DNA from: Cyanobium sp. ATX 6A2
Lineage (GTDB): Bacteria; Cyanobacteriota; Cyanobacteriia; PCC-6307; Cyanobiaceae
Direction of reading: 5' to 3'
Assembly (NCBI RefSeq): GCF_024346355.1
Contig: NZ_JAGQCU010000001.1
Coordinates: 62,001-126,000, forward strand
DNA length: 64,000 nucleotides
Shown here: piece after piece, positions 30,214 through 39,111 of the stretch
Layout of the letters: each line of letters starts with the position of its first letter
Position numbering within the stretch: position 1 is the stretch's first letter
Position numbers and translations under genes: made by a program
Notes under the pieces: model-generated
Told to the model about the DNA's origin: nothing
The model's database searches: none
The model's input: only the letters and a program-made list of their open reading frames with translations

Positions 30214-31128
30214 TCAGGGGTCATCCCAGCTGAAGCCGCCGTCCTGCCAGGAGCGGGGGTCATCGATCGGCTCGAGGTGGGTGATCACGTCGGTGCGCGG
30301 CAGGGCTGCGGTGATCTCCCGCTCGAGGAGCTCGCAGAGGTCGTGGCCTCTCTGCACGCTCCAGTGGCCTGGCACCAGCAGGTGAAAGGCCACAAACCGC
30401 CGCGATCCGGCCACTCGGGTGCGCATGGCGTGCACGGCCAGGCCCTCGCCGATGTGGGGGGCCAGCAGGGCCTCCAGCTGGCGCTGCTCCGCGTCCGGCC
30501 AGGCCTGATCGAGCAGGCCGGAGGCGGTTTCGCGCAGCAGCTTCCAGCCCATCACCACAATGTTCAGAGCCACGGCGATGGCGATCAGCGGATCGAGGAT
30601 GGTCTGGCCGGTGAGCTGCACCAGGGCCACGGCCGCCACCACCCCCAGGGAGGTCCACACATCCGTGAGCAGGTGCTGGGCATCGGCCCGGAGGGTGATC
30701 GAGTGGAAGCGGCGGCTGGCCCCCAGCAACAGCCAGGCCACCAGAGCATTGAGACCACTGGCCACCAGCGACAGGGCCAGGCCGACACCCACCTGCTCCA
30801 GGGGCTCTGGCGCCAGCATCCTTCCCAGCGCTGTGACGGCGATGGCGGCGGCAGCCACCAGGATCAGGGCGCTCTCCAGACCGCTGGCGAAATACTCGGC
30901 CTTGAAGTGGCCGTAGGGGTGCTCGCGATCGGGGGGCTTGGCGGCCAGGGTGAGGGCCCAGAAGCCCGCCAGAGCAGCCACCAGGTTGACGCCGGATTCC
31001 AGGGCGTCAGAGAAGAGGCCCACCGACCCGGTGATTCGCCAGGCAGCCAGCTTGAGCACGATCGTGGCCGCAGCGGCCCCGATCGAGAGGGTGATGTAGG
31101 AGCGGGCGGACCTGAACATCGGGCTCAT
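30214..31128 (-). CDS. cation diffusion facilitator family transporter
   Basis: A 304-residue CDF metal/proton antiporter. Six hydrophobic helices cover residues ~12-205, including LFSDALESGVNLVAALAG (second helix, metal-binding Asp) and HLLTDVWTSLGVVAAV (fifth helix, His-xxx-Asp pair). The PPDREHPYGHFKAEYF loop between helices 2 and 3 is typical of the family. A cytoplasmic C-terminal ferredoxin-like domain follows (VHAMRTRVAGSRRFVAFHLLVPG ... DVITHLEP). The start is ATG 31128, with an internal ATG at 31119 also possible. The frame is open further upstream but unconvincing. Metal specificity (Zn, Fe, Co or Mn) cannot be read. A second, more divergent CDF-like protein is at 36106-37053. Confidence 0.9.
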   Translation of the reverse strand: MSPMFRSARSYITLSIGAAAATIVLKLAAWRITGSVGLFSDALESGVNLVAALAGFWALTLAAKPPDREHPYGHFKAEYFASGLESALILVAAAAIAVTALGRMLAPEPLEQVGVGLALSLVASGLNALVAWLLLGASRRFHSITLRADAQHLLTDVWTSLGVVAAVALVQLTGQTILDPLIAIAVALNIVVMGWKLLRETASGLLDQAWPDAEQRQLEALLAPHIGEGLAVHAMRTRVAGSRRFVAFHLLVPGHWSVQRGHDLCELLEREITAALPRTDVITHLEPIDDPRSWQDGGFSWDDP

Positions 31129-31571
31129 CGTGCAGGCCGCTCCAGAAAGATGATGAAGGAGGGTCTCGGAACGTGACGAGCCGTGTCGTGTGCGCTGGAT
31201 CACCTTGTGGTGGAGCGGCCAGCTGCCGATAGTGCAGTTACAGGCACCCCGAAGCGACTGCCTATGGATGAAACCCAGACAACCAGATCTGCGGAGTGAG
31301 CTGAGGTTCAGACCCTGCTCCAACAGTCTCCATCGATCTCCGGTTTCCCCGGCGTGTGACGTCGTCGCCGTCCATTGCACCGTCCCCAGAGCGGCATTTC
31401 TGCCGCAGTTCAAGGTGCCCCGGACCAACCGGGAAGCCCCGCTTGAGCCATGGCCCCAGGGCCAGTCTCAGCCCGCTCCGCCCACAACCGAAAACCTCGT
31501 ATCGATCCGGCGATCCCAATCGATCGCTCACTCACCCCGTGGGCTCTCCCCACCGTGACCCAAGCGACACA
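31129..31571. other. gene-free stretch upstream of the terminator and riboswitch
   Basis: About 440 bases. Short ORFs exist on both strands but none has believable protein composition. It must contain the promoter of the CDF gene (minus) and possibly the start of a transcript that ends at the hairpin at 31572-31600, which would then be a small RNA. Confidence 0.5.
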
Positions 31572-31600
31572 AGCCCGGAGCCCAGGCTCCGGGCTTTGTT
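31572..31600 (+). terminator. orphan rho-independent terminator
   Basis: A 10-bp perfect stem (AGCCCGGAGC, 31572-31581; GCTCCGGGCT, 31586-31595) with a CCAG loop and a TTGTT tail. No protein gene on the plus strand ends before it for more than 1.3 kb, so it either ends an unannotated RNA or insulates the riboswitch transcript. Confidence 0.75.
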
Positions 31601-31639
31601 GTGGTTACCACCCCTGGGCCAACCTCGGTCACGGGCACA

Positions 31640-31792
31640 ATGGGCCCGATCGGTTTCCGCGGGTCACTCCCGGAAGGCAACGAGGAAAGTCCGGTGTGGG
31701 ACGGGTCCGTCCCGTGCCGAATCCGGCGCTGTCCCGCAGCTGTGATGGAGCCGGCCCCACCCGGCTTCTCAGTCAGAACGCTCGCCGGTTGC
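31640..31792 (+). promoter_or_regulatory. cobalamin riboswitch controlling cbiX
   Basis: The core matches the adenosylcobalamin riboswitch consensus. AGGAAAGTCCGGTG (31683-31696) is followed by a variable hairpin, then CCGAATCCGGCGCTG, and the B12-box region TCCCGCAGCTGTGATGG (31732-31748). The 3' conserved element GTCAGAACGCTCGCCGG lies at 31773-31789. It ends about 40 bases before the cbiX start, so it probably hides the ribosome binding site or shapes an anti-RBS helix when cobalamin is bound. The boundaries are approximate. Confidence 0.88.
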
Positions 31793-31829
31793 AAATCCCT
31801 CAGACCCGGCGCGGACCCTGGCAGAGCCC

Positions 31830-32891
31830 ATGAACAGCACCACGGCCACCCAGCCGCCGCTCGACTTCAGCAGCCTCGATGGCGTGGGGGTGATGATCTG
31901 CGGCCACGGCAGCCGCAACCGCCTGGCCTGTGATGAGTTCGCCCAGCTGGCCCACGGCCTGCGCCGGCGCCTGCCGGAGGTGCCGGTGGAGCACGGCTTC
32001 CTGGAATTCGCGCGGCCGATCCTGCGCGATGGCCTCGATCGCCTGCGGCAGCGTGGTGTGAGCAGGGTGCTGGCGGTGCCGGCCATGTTGTTCGCGGCCG
32101 GCCATGCCAAGAACGACATCCCTTCCGTGCTGAACACCTACGCCGCCGAAACCGGCCTGCAGATTCAGTACGGCCGCGAGCTGGGGGTCGACCGCAAGAT
32201 GATCCAGGCCGCCGGGGCCCGCGTGCGCGAGGCCCTCGACGCCGCCGATGCTGCCGGCGAGCCTGTGCCCCTCAGCGACACCCTGCTGGTGGTGGTGGGC
32301 CGGGGCTCCTCCGATCCCGACGCCAACTCCAACGTCACCAAGGTGATGCGCATGCTGGTGGAGGGCTTCGGCTTCGGCTGGGGGGAAACGGTGTACTCGG
32401 GCGTCACCTTCCCGCTCGTGGAGCCCGGCCTGCGCCACGTCGTGCGGCTCGGGTTCCGCCGGATCGTGGTGTTCCCCTATTTTCTGTTTTCCGGCGTACT
32501 GGTGAGCCGCATCTACCAGCACACCGACCTGGTGGCCGGAGACCACCCCGAGGTGCAGTTCCTCAAGGCCGGCTACCTCAACGACCATCCACTGGTGATC
32601 GACACCTTCCGCGAGCGCCTGGAAGAGGCGATCCGCGGCGATACCGCCATGAACTGCTCCCTGTGCAAATACCGGGCCCAGGTGCTGGGCTTCGAGCCGG
32701 AGGTGGGTGCCCCTCAGCACAGCCATCACCACCACGTGGAGGGCCTCGGCGAGCCCTGCACCCTGTGCGAGCAGGAGTGCACCGGCGCCTGCCAGCCCGA
32801 CGGGGTACCCCTGCCGGCCGGCCATCACCACAGCCCCTATCCCCACGCCGAGCATCCGCTGGGCCCGCTCACCCTGCGGCGCGCGGGCTGA
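31830..32891 (+). CDS. cbiX: CbiX-type sirohydrochlorin cobaltochelatase
   Basis: Inserts cobalt into sirohydrochlorin in the anaerobic-type cobalamin pathway. The 353-residue product contains two CbiX/SirB half-domains: the first with VGVMICGHGSRNRL (His ~26) and LFAAGHAKNDIPSVL (~90-104), the second with LLVVVGRGSSDPDANSNV (~152) and FPYFLFSGVLVSRIYQ. The C-terminal tail (~270-353) is unusual: NCSLCKY and CTLCEQECTGAC cysteine motifs plus HSHHHH and GHHH histidine clusters, which could bind metal or an Fe-S cluster. The cobalamin riboswitch just upstream supports the role. The last 23 bases overlap the converging transglutaminase-like gene. Confidence 0.93.
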   Translation: MNSTTATQPPLDFSSLDGVGVMICGHGSRNRLACDEFAQLAHGLRRRLPEVPVEHGFLEFARPILRDGLDRLRQRGVSRVLAVPAMLFAAGHAKNDIPSVLNTYAAETGLQIQYGRELGVDRKMIQAAGARVREALDAADAAGEPVPLSDTLLVVVGRGSSDPDANSNVTKVMRMLVEGFGFGWGETVYSGVTFPLVEPGLRHVVRLGFRRIVVFPYFLFSGVLVSRIYQHTDLVAGDHPEVQFLKAGYLNDHPLVIDTFRERLEEAIRGDTAMNCSLCKYRAQVLGFEPEVGAPQHSHHHHVEGLGEPCTLCEQECTGACQPDGVPLPAGHHHSPYPHAEHPLGPLTLRRAG

Positions 32892-33744
32892 CTTCCTCAG
32901 CGTCATCAGCCTGGATCGTGACCGCGTAGCTGAGCCTGGAGCTTGCACTGCCCCAGTAGCTGCCCGCCACGGGCATGGCTCCGGTGGGCTCATGGGAGGC
33001 GGCCACCGCCACATGGCCGGCACCGGTGGGAATCCCGCGGGTGGGGTCGAAGCCCTGCCAGCCAAGCCCCGGCAGATACACCTCCGGCCAGGCGTGCAGG
33101 TGCCGTTCCGGGGTGTTCAGAGCCGAGCGGTCCTGATAACCGCTCACGAAGCGGCCGGCCAGGCCCTGACTGCGGGCCACGGCAAGAAACAGCAGGGCCT
33201 GATCGCGGCAGGCGCCCCGGCCCGATTGCAGGGTGTGCACCGGGCTGTGGGCCTCGCCCAGCTCCCGGATCTCGCGGCTGATCTGGGTATGGATATGGGT
33301 ATTGAGGGCAGCGAGGAAGGTGAGGGGTTCGGCGCCGGCCTGGTTCAGCAACTGTTGAGCCAGGTGCTCCACCACTTCCGGGGCCCCGCCGGCCCGGCGG
33401 TAGGGAGCCAGCAACGGCGCCTCCTCACACGGGTACTCGAGCGGAAGGGCCGCAGGCCGGCAGAGGCCGACGGGCAGGGGCGCGGCCAGGCCGTCGCGCT
33501 GGATCGTGAAGCACGAGACGATGTCCAGCCGATCCGTGGGACCGTCGAACCAGAGGCGGGTGACCCGGTTGCCCTCGGCATCGAGGGCCTCCAGTTGCAG
33601 GCTGGGCGCAGGTTCGATGCGCAGGCGGAAGTGCAGTTCCCGCTGTCCGCTCTGGGCACGGGGGCGCAGCCGCAGGATGTGGGGTCCGAGCTGCACCGGC
33701 TCGCTGTAGCGATAGCTGGTGCGGTGTTCAACCTCGATGCGCAT
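32869..33744 (-). CDS. transglutaminase-like domain protein
   Basis: A 291-residue protein. It has an N-terminal beta-rich domain (MRIEVEHRTSYRYSEPVQLGP..., the bacterial transglutaminase-N pattern) and a C-terminal papain-like domain. The likely catalytic triad is Cys ~178 in GRGACRDQALLFL, His ~217 in RHLHAWPEVYLP, and Asp ~231 in GFDPTRGIP. The family includes predicted cysteine proteases and protein-modifying enzymes; the substrate is unknown. There is no signal peptide. Its 3' end overlaps cbiX tail-to-tail by 23 bases. Confidence 0.9.
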   Translation of the reverse strand: MRIEVEHRTSYRYSEPVQLGPHILRLRPRAQSGQRELHFRLRIEPAPSLQLEALDAEGNRVTRLWFDGPTDRLDIVSCFTIQRDGLAAPLPVGLCRPAALPLEYPCEEAPLLAPYRRAGGAPEVVEHLAQQLLNQAGAEPLTFLAALNTHIHTQISREIRELGEAHSPVHTLQSGRGACRDQALLFLAVARSQGLAGRFVSGYQDRSALNTPERHLHAWPEVYLPGLGWQGFDPTRGIPTGAGHVAVAASHEPTGAMPVAGSYWGSASSRLSYAVTIQADDAEEVSPRAAG

Positions 33745-33813
33745 GGCCCTGGCTGCAGCGACAGCTCCTCCCTGGGAGGCCAGCTGACCAGGCTCAGACT
33801 AAGGCGACAGGAA

Positions 33814-33885
33814 TGGGTCGCCTGAGATTCGAACTCAGGACCAATCGGTTAAAAGCCGAGTGCTCTACCGCTGAGCTAGCGACCC
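33814..33885 (-). tRNA. trnK: tRNA-Lys (UUU)
   Basis: A 72-base cloverleaf on the minus strand. The acceptor stem GGGTCGC pairs with GCGACCC at the 3' side with discriminator A. The D-arm is AGCTCAGCGGTAGAGC, the anticodon loop CTTTTAA (anticodon TTT) sits in a CTCGG/CCGAT stem (last pair weak), and the T-arm is CTGAGTTCGAATCTCAG. No CCA is encoded. Confidence 0.97.
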
Positions 33886-33980
33886 GCGCCCTTCGGGCAC
33901 CGTGAGACCGTATCACCCGAAGGCCACCGCCTCCAACTGGCCACCAGAGCCAGAATGGTGGGCTGCCAGCCCCCTTCGCC

Positions 33981-34550
33981 ATGTGCCCCGCAGCGTCCGC
34001 CGGGAAGCCTGCCGCCCCCTGGCCCGCGCCCCAGGCCCCCTGGCCCGCGCCCCACGTGGATACCGACGCCTGGGTGGCGGACTCAGCTGTGCTGATCGGC
34101 GATGTGCGCCTCGAAGCCGGCGCCAGCCTGTGGCCCACCGCCGTGGCCCGCGGGGACGTGTGCCCGATCGTGATTGGTGAGGGCAGCAACGTGCAGGACG
34201 GGGCGGTGCTGCACGGCGACCCAGGCCAGCCGGTGCTGATCGGCGCCGATGTGACCGTGGGCCATCGCGCCGTGGTGCATGGCGCCACCCTGCAGGACGG
34301 CTGCCTGATCGGCATCGGCGCCGTGGTGCTCAATGGGGTGACCGTGGGGGCGGGGGCTCTGGTGGCGGCCGGTGCGGTGGTGACCCGCGACGTGCCGCCC
34401 GGGGCCCTGGTGATGGGGGCGCCGGCCCAGGTGAAGCGGGAGCTCAGCCCCGAGGCCGTGGCCGACCAGCGCGAGCACGCCCGCCGCTACCGGCAGCTGG
34501 CCATGGCCCATGCCGGCCGCAGCAGCGACCCGGGCTTCGCACCGGTGTGA
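33981..34550 (+). CDS. gamma-carbonic-anhydrase-like hexapeptide-repeat protein
   Basis: A 189-residue left-handed beta-helix protein. After a Pro/Ala-rich N-terminus, hexapeptide repeats run from ~30 to 150 ([74 protein letters not shown]). The three zinc-binding histidines of gamma-carbonic anhydrases appear conserved (LHGD, GHRA, VHGA). A C-terminal helix ([17 protein letters not shown]) packs the trimer. Members range from active carbonic anhydrases to acyltransferase-like proteins such as YrdA/PaaY, so activity is not certain. The start is ATG 33981; the low-complexity first ~25 residues leave a later start possible. Confidence 0.88.
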   Translation: MCPAASAGKPAAPWPAPQAPWPAPHVDTDAWVADSAVLIGDVRLEAGASLWPTAVARGDVCPIVIGEGSNVQDGAVLHGDPGQPVLIGADVTVGHRAVVHGATLQDGCLIGIGAVVLNGVTVGAGALVAAGAVVTRDVPPGALVMGAPAQVKRELSPEAVADQREHARRYRQLAMAHAGRSSDPGFAPV

Positions 34551-34626
34551 TTGCCAATCACTGCGGGCAACACCGCAACGGAGGGTGCTGTCCGTAGGAT
34601 CACGCCACCGTTTCCCCGCCCCCACC

Positions 34627-34749
34627 ATGGACCTTCGGCTGGTGCTGGTTGCCGCTCCGATCCTTCTGGCCGCCGCCTGGGCCGTGTTCCACATCGGTCG
34701 CGCGGCCGTGGGCCAGGTGCAGCTCATGATCAAGCGCGCCCGCGCCTGA
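34627..34749 (+). CDS. psbY: photosystem II protein PsbY
   Basis: A 40-residue single-helix thylakoid protein. The sequence [19 protein letters not shown] followed by [13 protein letters not shown] and a basic end matches the PsbY pattern (MDxRxxxVxxPxxxAxxWAxFNIGxAA). It sits at the edge of photosystem II. It stops 7 bases before the trmFO start, so both are probably on one transcript. Confidence 0.92.
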   Translation: MDLRLVLVAAPILLAAAWAVFHIGRAAVGQVQLMIKRARA

Positions 34750-34756
34750 GTTTCCT

Positions 34757-36109
34757 TTGACCCTGCTGGTGATCGGTGCCGGCCTCGCCGGCACCGAAGC
34801 GGCCTGGCAGATCGCCCGGGCTGGCATCCAAGTGCGGCTGGTGGAGATGCGACCGCTGCACCGCTCCCCAGCCCACCACAGCGGTGAATTTGCCGAGCTG
34901 GTGTGCAGCAACAGCTTTGGCGCCCAGAGCAGCGATCGGGCTGCGGGCCTGCTGCAGGAGGAACTGCGCCGACTGGGGTCTCTGGTGATTCGCACCGCCG
35001 ATGCCCACGCCGTGCCCGCCGGTGGGGCCCTGGCGGTGGATCGGGGCCGCTACAGCGCCGCCCTCACCGCCGCCCTGGAGCAGCACCCGCTGGTGACGGT
35101 GGAGCGCCGCGAGCACACCGAACTTCCGGCACCAGGCGAGATCGCCGTGCTGGCCACCGGACCGCTCACCTCCGAGCCCCTGGCCGAGGCGCTGCGCGCC
35201 TTCACCGGCCGGGCCGACTGCCACTTCTTCGATGCCGCCAGCCCGATCGTGGCGGGCGAGAGCATCGATCTGGAGGTGGCCTTCCGCGCGTCGCGCTACG
35301 ACAAGGGCGATGCCGACTACATCAACTGCCCCATGGATCGGGAGCAATTTCTGGCTTTTCGCCAGGAGCTCCTGAACGCCGAGCAGGCCGAGCTCAAGGA
35401 CTTCGAGCAGGAGAGCGCAACCTTTTTCGAGGGCTGCCTGCCGATCGAGGAGCTGGCCCGCCGCGGCGAGGACACCATGCGCTACGGCCCGCTCAAACCA
35501 ATCGGCCTCTGGGATCCGCGCTGGGGCGATGTCAACGACCGCGACGTGCGCCGCGCCAGGCGCGCCTACGCCGTGGTGCAGCTGCGTCAGGAGGACAGGG
35601 ACGGCCGCCTCTGGAACCTGGTGGGCTTCCAGACCAACCTCAGGTGGGGCGAGCAGAAGCGGGTGCTGCGCCTGATCCCGGGGCTGGAGAACGCCGAATT
35701 CGTGCGCTTCGGCGTGATGCACCGCAACACCTTCCTGGAATCGCCCCAGCTGCTCGATCCCAGCCTGCAGTTCCGCCAGCGGCCCAGCCTGCTGGCGGCC
35801 GGGCAGATCACCGGCACCGAGGGCTACGCGGCGGCGGTGGCCGGGGGCTGGCTTGCCGGCACCAACGCCGCCCGGCTGGCCCAGGGCCTCGAGCCCATCA
35901 CGCTGCCGCCCACCACCATGATCGGCGCCCTCACCCACTTCATCGCCGAGGCCCCCTGCGGCGGCGCAGGCAAGCGGGGTGGCTTCCAGCCGATGCCGCC
36001 CAACTTCGGCCTGCTGCCGGAGCTGCCGGTGCCGATCAAGGGCAAGCGCGAGCGCTACGGCGCCTACCGTGATCGGGCGCTGGCGGATCTGGAGCCCCAT
36101 CGGCCATGA
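34757..36109 (+). CDS. trmFO: methylenetetrahydrofolate-tRNA-(uracil-5-)-methyltransferase TrmFO
   Basis: A 450-residue FAD- and folate-dependent enzyme forming ribothymidine at position 54 of tRNAs. The N-terminal dinucleotide-binding loop is [19 protein letters not shown] (~5-23). The segments VEMRP...[15 protein letters not shown] (Cys ~50) and [12 protein letters not shown] (Cys ~191) hold the catalytic cysteines of the family. [32 protein letters not shown] and [20 protein letters not shown] are standard TrmFO landmarks. It starts with TTG at 34757. The stop codon overlaps the next gene's ATG (ATGA). Confidence 0.96.
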   Translation: MTLLVIGAGLAGTEAAWQIARAGIQVRLVEMRPLHRSPAHHSGEFAELVCSNSFGAQSSDRAAGLLQEELRRLGSLVIRTADAHAVPAGGALAVDRGRYSAALTAALEQHPLVTVERREHTELPAPGEIAVLATGPLTSEPLAEALRAFTGRADCHFFDAASPIVAGESIDLEVAFRASRYDKGDADYINCPMDREQFLAFRQELLNAEQAELKDFEQESATFFEGCLPIEELARRGEDTMRYGPLKPIGLWDPRWGDVNDRDVRRARRAYAVVQLRQEDRDGRLWNLVGFQTNLRWGEQKRVLRLIPGLENAEFVRFGVMHRNTFLESPQLLDPSLQFRQRPSLLAAGQITGTEGYAAAVAGGWLAGTNAARLAQGLEPITLPPTTMIGALTHFIAEAPCGGAGKRGGFQPMPPNFGLLPELPVPIKGKRERYGAYRDRALADLEPHRP

Positions 36110-37053
36110 GCAGATCGGCGCGCCAGATCGAGCGGGCCTCTCTCAGTGTGGGGGTGATCGGCAATGTGCTCGGCGCCGTCGCCGGCATCGCCGTGTTCCA
36201 GATGTCGCGTTCCGAGGCCCTGCTGCTCGATGGGCTCTTTTCGGCGGTGATGTGCGGCACCGGGCTGGTGGCGATGCAGGTGAGCGCCAATGCGGTGCGG
36301 CCACCCACCCGCGCCTACCCCTACGGCTACGCGGGCCAGGAAACCCTCTACGTGCTCTTCCGCTCCCTGGTGTTGATCGGGGTGATCGGCGTTGCCGCGA
36401 TCCAGGCCGGTTTAGCGATCCTCTCCTACAGCCGCGGGGCGCCAGCGGAACCCCTGGTGCTGACACCGGTGGGCTGGTACGTGCTGTGGATGTCGGCCCT
36501 GTGCCTCGGCCTGGCCTGGCGCCATCGGCGCGACTGGATCCTCACCAAGCGCCGCAGTGAAGTGCTGCGCAGTGAGTACCAGGAGGCGGTGCTGGATCTG
36601 AAGCTCACTCTGGCGGCTGGTCTGGCCCTGCTCGGTGCTCCCCTGCTGGAAACCACACCGCTGGCGGCGATCGTGCCGATCATCGATCCGCTGCTGGTGC
36701 TGGTGCTCTGTGTGGGGGTGATCCGCGACCCCCTGCGCACCTTCCTGGCGGCCATCAGCGAGGCGGCCGGTGCCGCCTGTGGCTCCGAGCTCGTCGCCCG
36801 GGTGCGAGCCGGCATCGAGGAGCTGCTGAGTTCGCTGTCCGTCCGGCTGCTCGACCTCACCGTGATGAAGACGGGCCGCACCTACCTGGTGGTGGTGTAC
36901 GTCGATACCGGGCAACCCATGGACGCCGCCGGGTTCGACCAGTTGCGCGAACGCGTGCAGGAACGCTGTCAGTCGCTGTTGAGCGCCCTGCTGTTCTGCG
37001 AGGTGATCCCCACCGCCCACGCTCCCTTCGAGCCGGGCGAGGACGGCAGCTGA
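36106..37053 (+). CDS. cation efflux (CDF-like) membrane protein
   Basis: A 315-residue membrane protein with five to six helices in residues 10-210 and a soluble C-terminal domain (~220-310). The layout and helix 2 ([17 protein letters not shown]) plus loop [20 protein letters not shown] match divergent cation efflux proteins. The usual His-xxx-Asp metal site on helix 5 is not obvious ([16 protein letters not shown]). The C-terminal domain resembles the CDF dimerisation domain ([24 protein letters not shown]). It overlaps trmFO by 4 bases, so it is translationally coupled. A transported metal cannot be named. Confidence 0.8.
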   Translation: MSRSARQIERASLSVGVIGNVLGAVAGIAVFQMSRSEALLLDGLFSAVMCGTGLVAMQVSANAVRPPTRAYPYGYAGQETLYVLFRSLVLIGVIGVAAIQAGLAILSYSRGAPAEPLVLTPVGWYVLWMSALCLGLAWRHRRDWILTKRRSEVLRSEYQEAVLDLKLTLAAGLALLGAPLLETTPLAAIVPIIDPLLVLVLCVGVIRDPLRTFLAAISEAAGAACGSELVARVRAGIEELLSSLSVRLLDLTVMKTGRTYLVVVYVDTGQPMDAAGFDQLRERVQERCQSLLSALLFCEVIPTAHAPFEPGEDGS

Positions 37054-37075
37054 GCCCATTCACAACGTGTTCGTG

Positions 37076-38952
37076 ATGGCTCCAGAGGTGCGGGCCGCCT
37101 TTGAAAACGTGCGCAAGGTTGAGAGCTACAGGCTCGAAGGATGGATGAATCCACGGGATGTGGATGTGTTCTGGCTGCGCTTCGAGCGCTATTTCGATGA
37201 CCTCCACTACGCCCTGCACACGCTCTACGGCGATCGGGCCGATGCCCTGGAGCAGTTCGGCCGGCTGTTCGGCCGGATGGTGGCGGCCTATGCCGAGCGA
37301 CCTGATCCCCTGAAGGTGCTCGACCTGGAACGTCAGCTCACGGCGCGCTGGTTCCAGCGCACCAACATGGTGGGCTACACCTGTTACACCGATCACTTCG
37401 CCGGCGATCTCAGCGGTGTACGCGGCCGCATCGCCTACCTGCAGGAGCTCGGCATCACCTATCTCCACCTGATGCCGCTCATGCAGCCGCGGCCAGGGCC
37501 CGACGACGGCGGCTACGCCATGGCCGATTGCCGCGCGGTGCGGAGCGATCTGGGCACGATCGAGGACTTGAGGAAGCTGGCCGTGGATCTGCGCGAACGG
37601 GGTATCAGTCTCTGCCTCGACCTTGTTCTGAACCATGTGGCCCGCGAGCACGAATGGGCCCAGCGGGCGCTGGCGGGGGAGGAGCGCTACCTCGCCTATT
37701 TCCACACCTTTGCGGATCGCACCCTGCTGGACGCCCACGAGCGCACCCTGCCGGAGGTCTTCCCGGATGAGGCTCCGGGCAATTTCACCTGGGTCCCGCA
37801 GATGGCCGGAGCGGGGAGATGGGTATGGACCACCTTTCATGACTACCAGTGGGATCTCAACTACAGCAATCCCGAGGTGGTGCACGAGATCGTGGAGCTG
37901 ATGTTCTTCCTCGCCAACCTCGGCGCCGGTGTGCTGCGACTGGATGCCGCACCGTTCCTGTGGAAACGGATGGGCACGAACTGCTAGAACCAGCCGGAGG
38001 TGTTCCTGCTGATCCAGGCATTCCGAGCAATCCTGCGTGTGGTGGCTCCCGGGGTGATCCTCAAGGCCGAGGCCATCGTTCCTCCCAATGCCCTGATCCG
38101 CTACCTGGGGGTGAAGAGCACTGTCGAGAAACATTGCGAGCTGGCCTACGACAACCAGCGGATGGCGCTGCTCTGGAGCTCCCTGGCCACCCGCAAGGCG
38201 ACGCTCATCACCCATGTGCTCCACCAGGCACCCCAGCTCCTGGTTGGCTGCGCGCCGGTGAACTATCTGCGCAACCACGATGACATCGGCTGGGCGATGG
38301 CCGACGAGGATCTTGCCGCGGTGGGCGAGACCCCTGTTCTGCACCGGAGTTTTCTCAACAACTTCTACACCGGCCGGTTTCCCGGATCCTTCGCTCGCGG
38401 CGCCCTCTTTCAGGTGAATCCCGCCACAGGGGATGCGCGCGTCACCGGCGCCACCGCCTCCCCTGTGGCGGCATTCCCATGATTCACATGGGTGACGAAT
38501 TGGGTCTTACCAATGACGACTCCTACCGGCGCGACCCCCTGCGGGCCGGAGACAACCGCTGGCTGAACCGACCCCGGATGGACTGGGAGCTGGCGCGCGA
38601 ACGCCACGACGAACGCTCCGTAGCCGGTCGGATCTTCCTTGGTCTGCAGCGGCTGATCGAGGCACGCCGCGGCACCTCCCTCTTTCACGGCTTCGGCCTG
38701 TTTCAACCCCTCTGGAGCCACAACGAGCACGTGCTCGGATACGCGCGCAAGCGACCGGAGGGCACGGTTCTGGTGCTGGCCAACTTCGAGGAGTCCGCCC
38801 AGTCGATCGAGGCGGCCATGACCCGCCACGCCGGCCTGCCGGGGGAGACCCACGATCTGCTGGCCGGAGGAGCCCCGCCGCCGGTGAGGGACGGTCGCCT
38901 GCAGCTCGAGCCCCTCAGCTGTCGTTGGCTGGTAGGCAGCTCCGAACCCTGA
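37076..38952 (+). pseudogene. amylosucrase (GH13), disrupted
   Basis: Amylosucrase makes alpha-1,4 glucan from sucrose. The N-terminal helical domain and barrel are easy to read: GYTCYTDHFAGDL, GITYLHLMPLMQP, DGGYAMADCR, FHDYQWDLNYSNPEV and the nucleophile in LRLDAAPFLWK. Then an in-frame TAG at 37985-37987 breaks a conserved stretch (TNC-stop-NQPEV), after which the same frame continues with the acid/base KAEAIV and [14 protein letters not shown] second lesion near 38470 combines a deletion with a frameshift: VTGATAS ends in a stop at 38480-38482, while the -1/+2 frame resumes with [12 protein letters not shown] and runs to 38952. Catalytic residues survive, so decay is probably recent. It follows the CDF-like gene by 22 bases. 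Confidence 0.88.
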
Positions 38953-39111
38953 ATGTCGCGCCAGCCTGCACCGTTGCCTGGGCCTCCGGCTCCGCCATCT
39001 GGGGGGTGGCGGCGGCAGGCCACAACAGCAGGCCACAACGAGTGCTGCATCGCCGAGCTCAAGGCCCTGTTTCACCCTGGGGCCAGGGATCCCCGCCTTC
39101 CTTGAACGGCG

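Noticed and set aside
31190-31558. 122-codon ORF in the gene-free stretch before the riboswitch
   Set aside because: Protein composition is Pro/Ser/Arg-rich without hydrophobic core pattern, start context is weak, and it overlaps equally long ORFs in other frames.
31683-31700. GAGGAAAGTCCGG resembles the 5' conserved part of RNase P RNA
   Set aside because: The following CCGAATCCGGCGCTG and TCCCGCAGCTGTGATGG elements and position ahead of cbiX fit a cobalamin riboswitch; the rest of RNase P RNA is absent.
37985-37987. Programmed read-through of the amber codon in the amylosucrase
   Set aside because: There is no supporting context or suppressor tRNA, and a second independent lesion (deletion/frameshift) lies downstream, so a pseudogene is the simpler reading.
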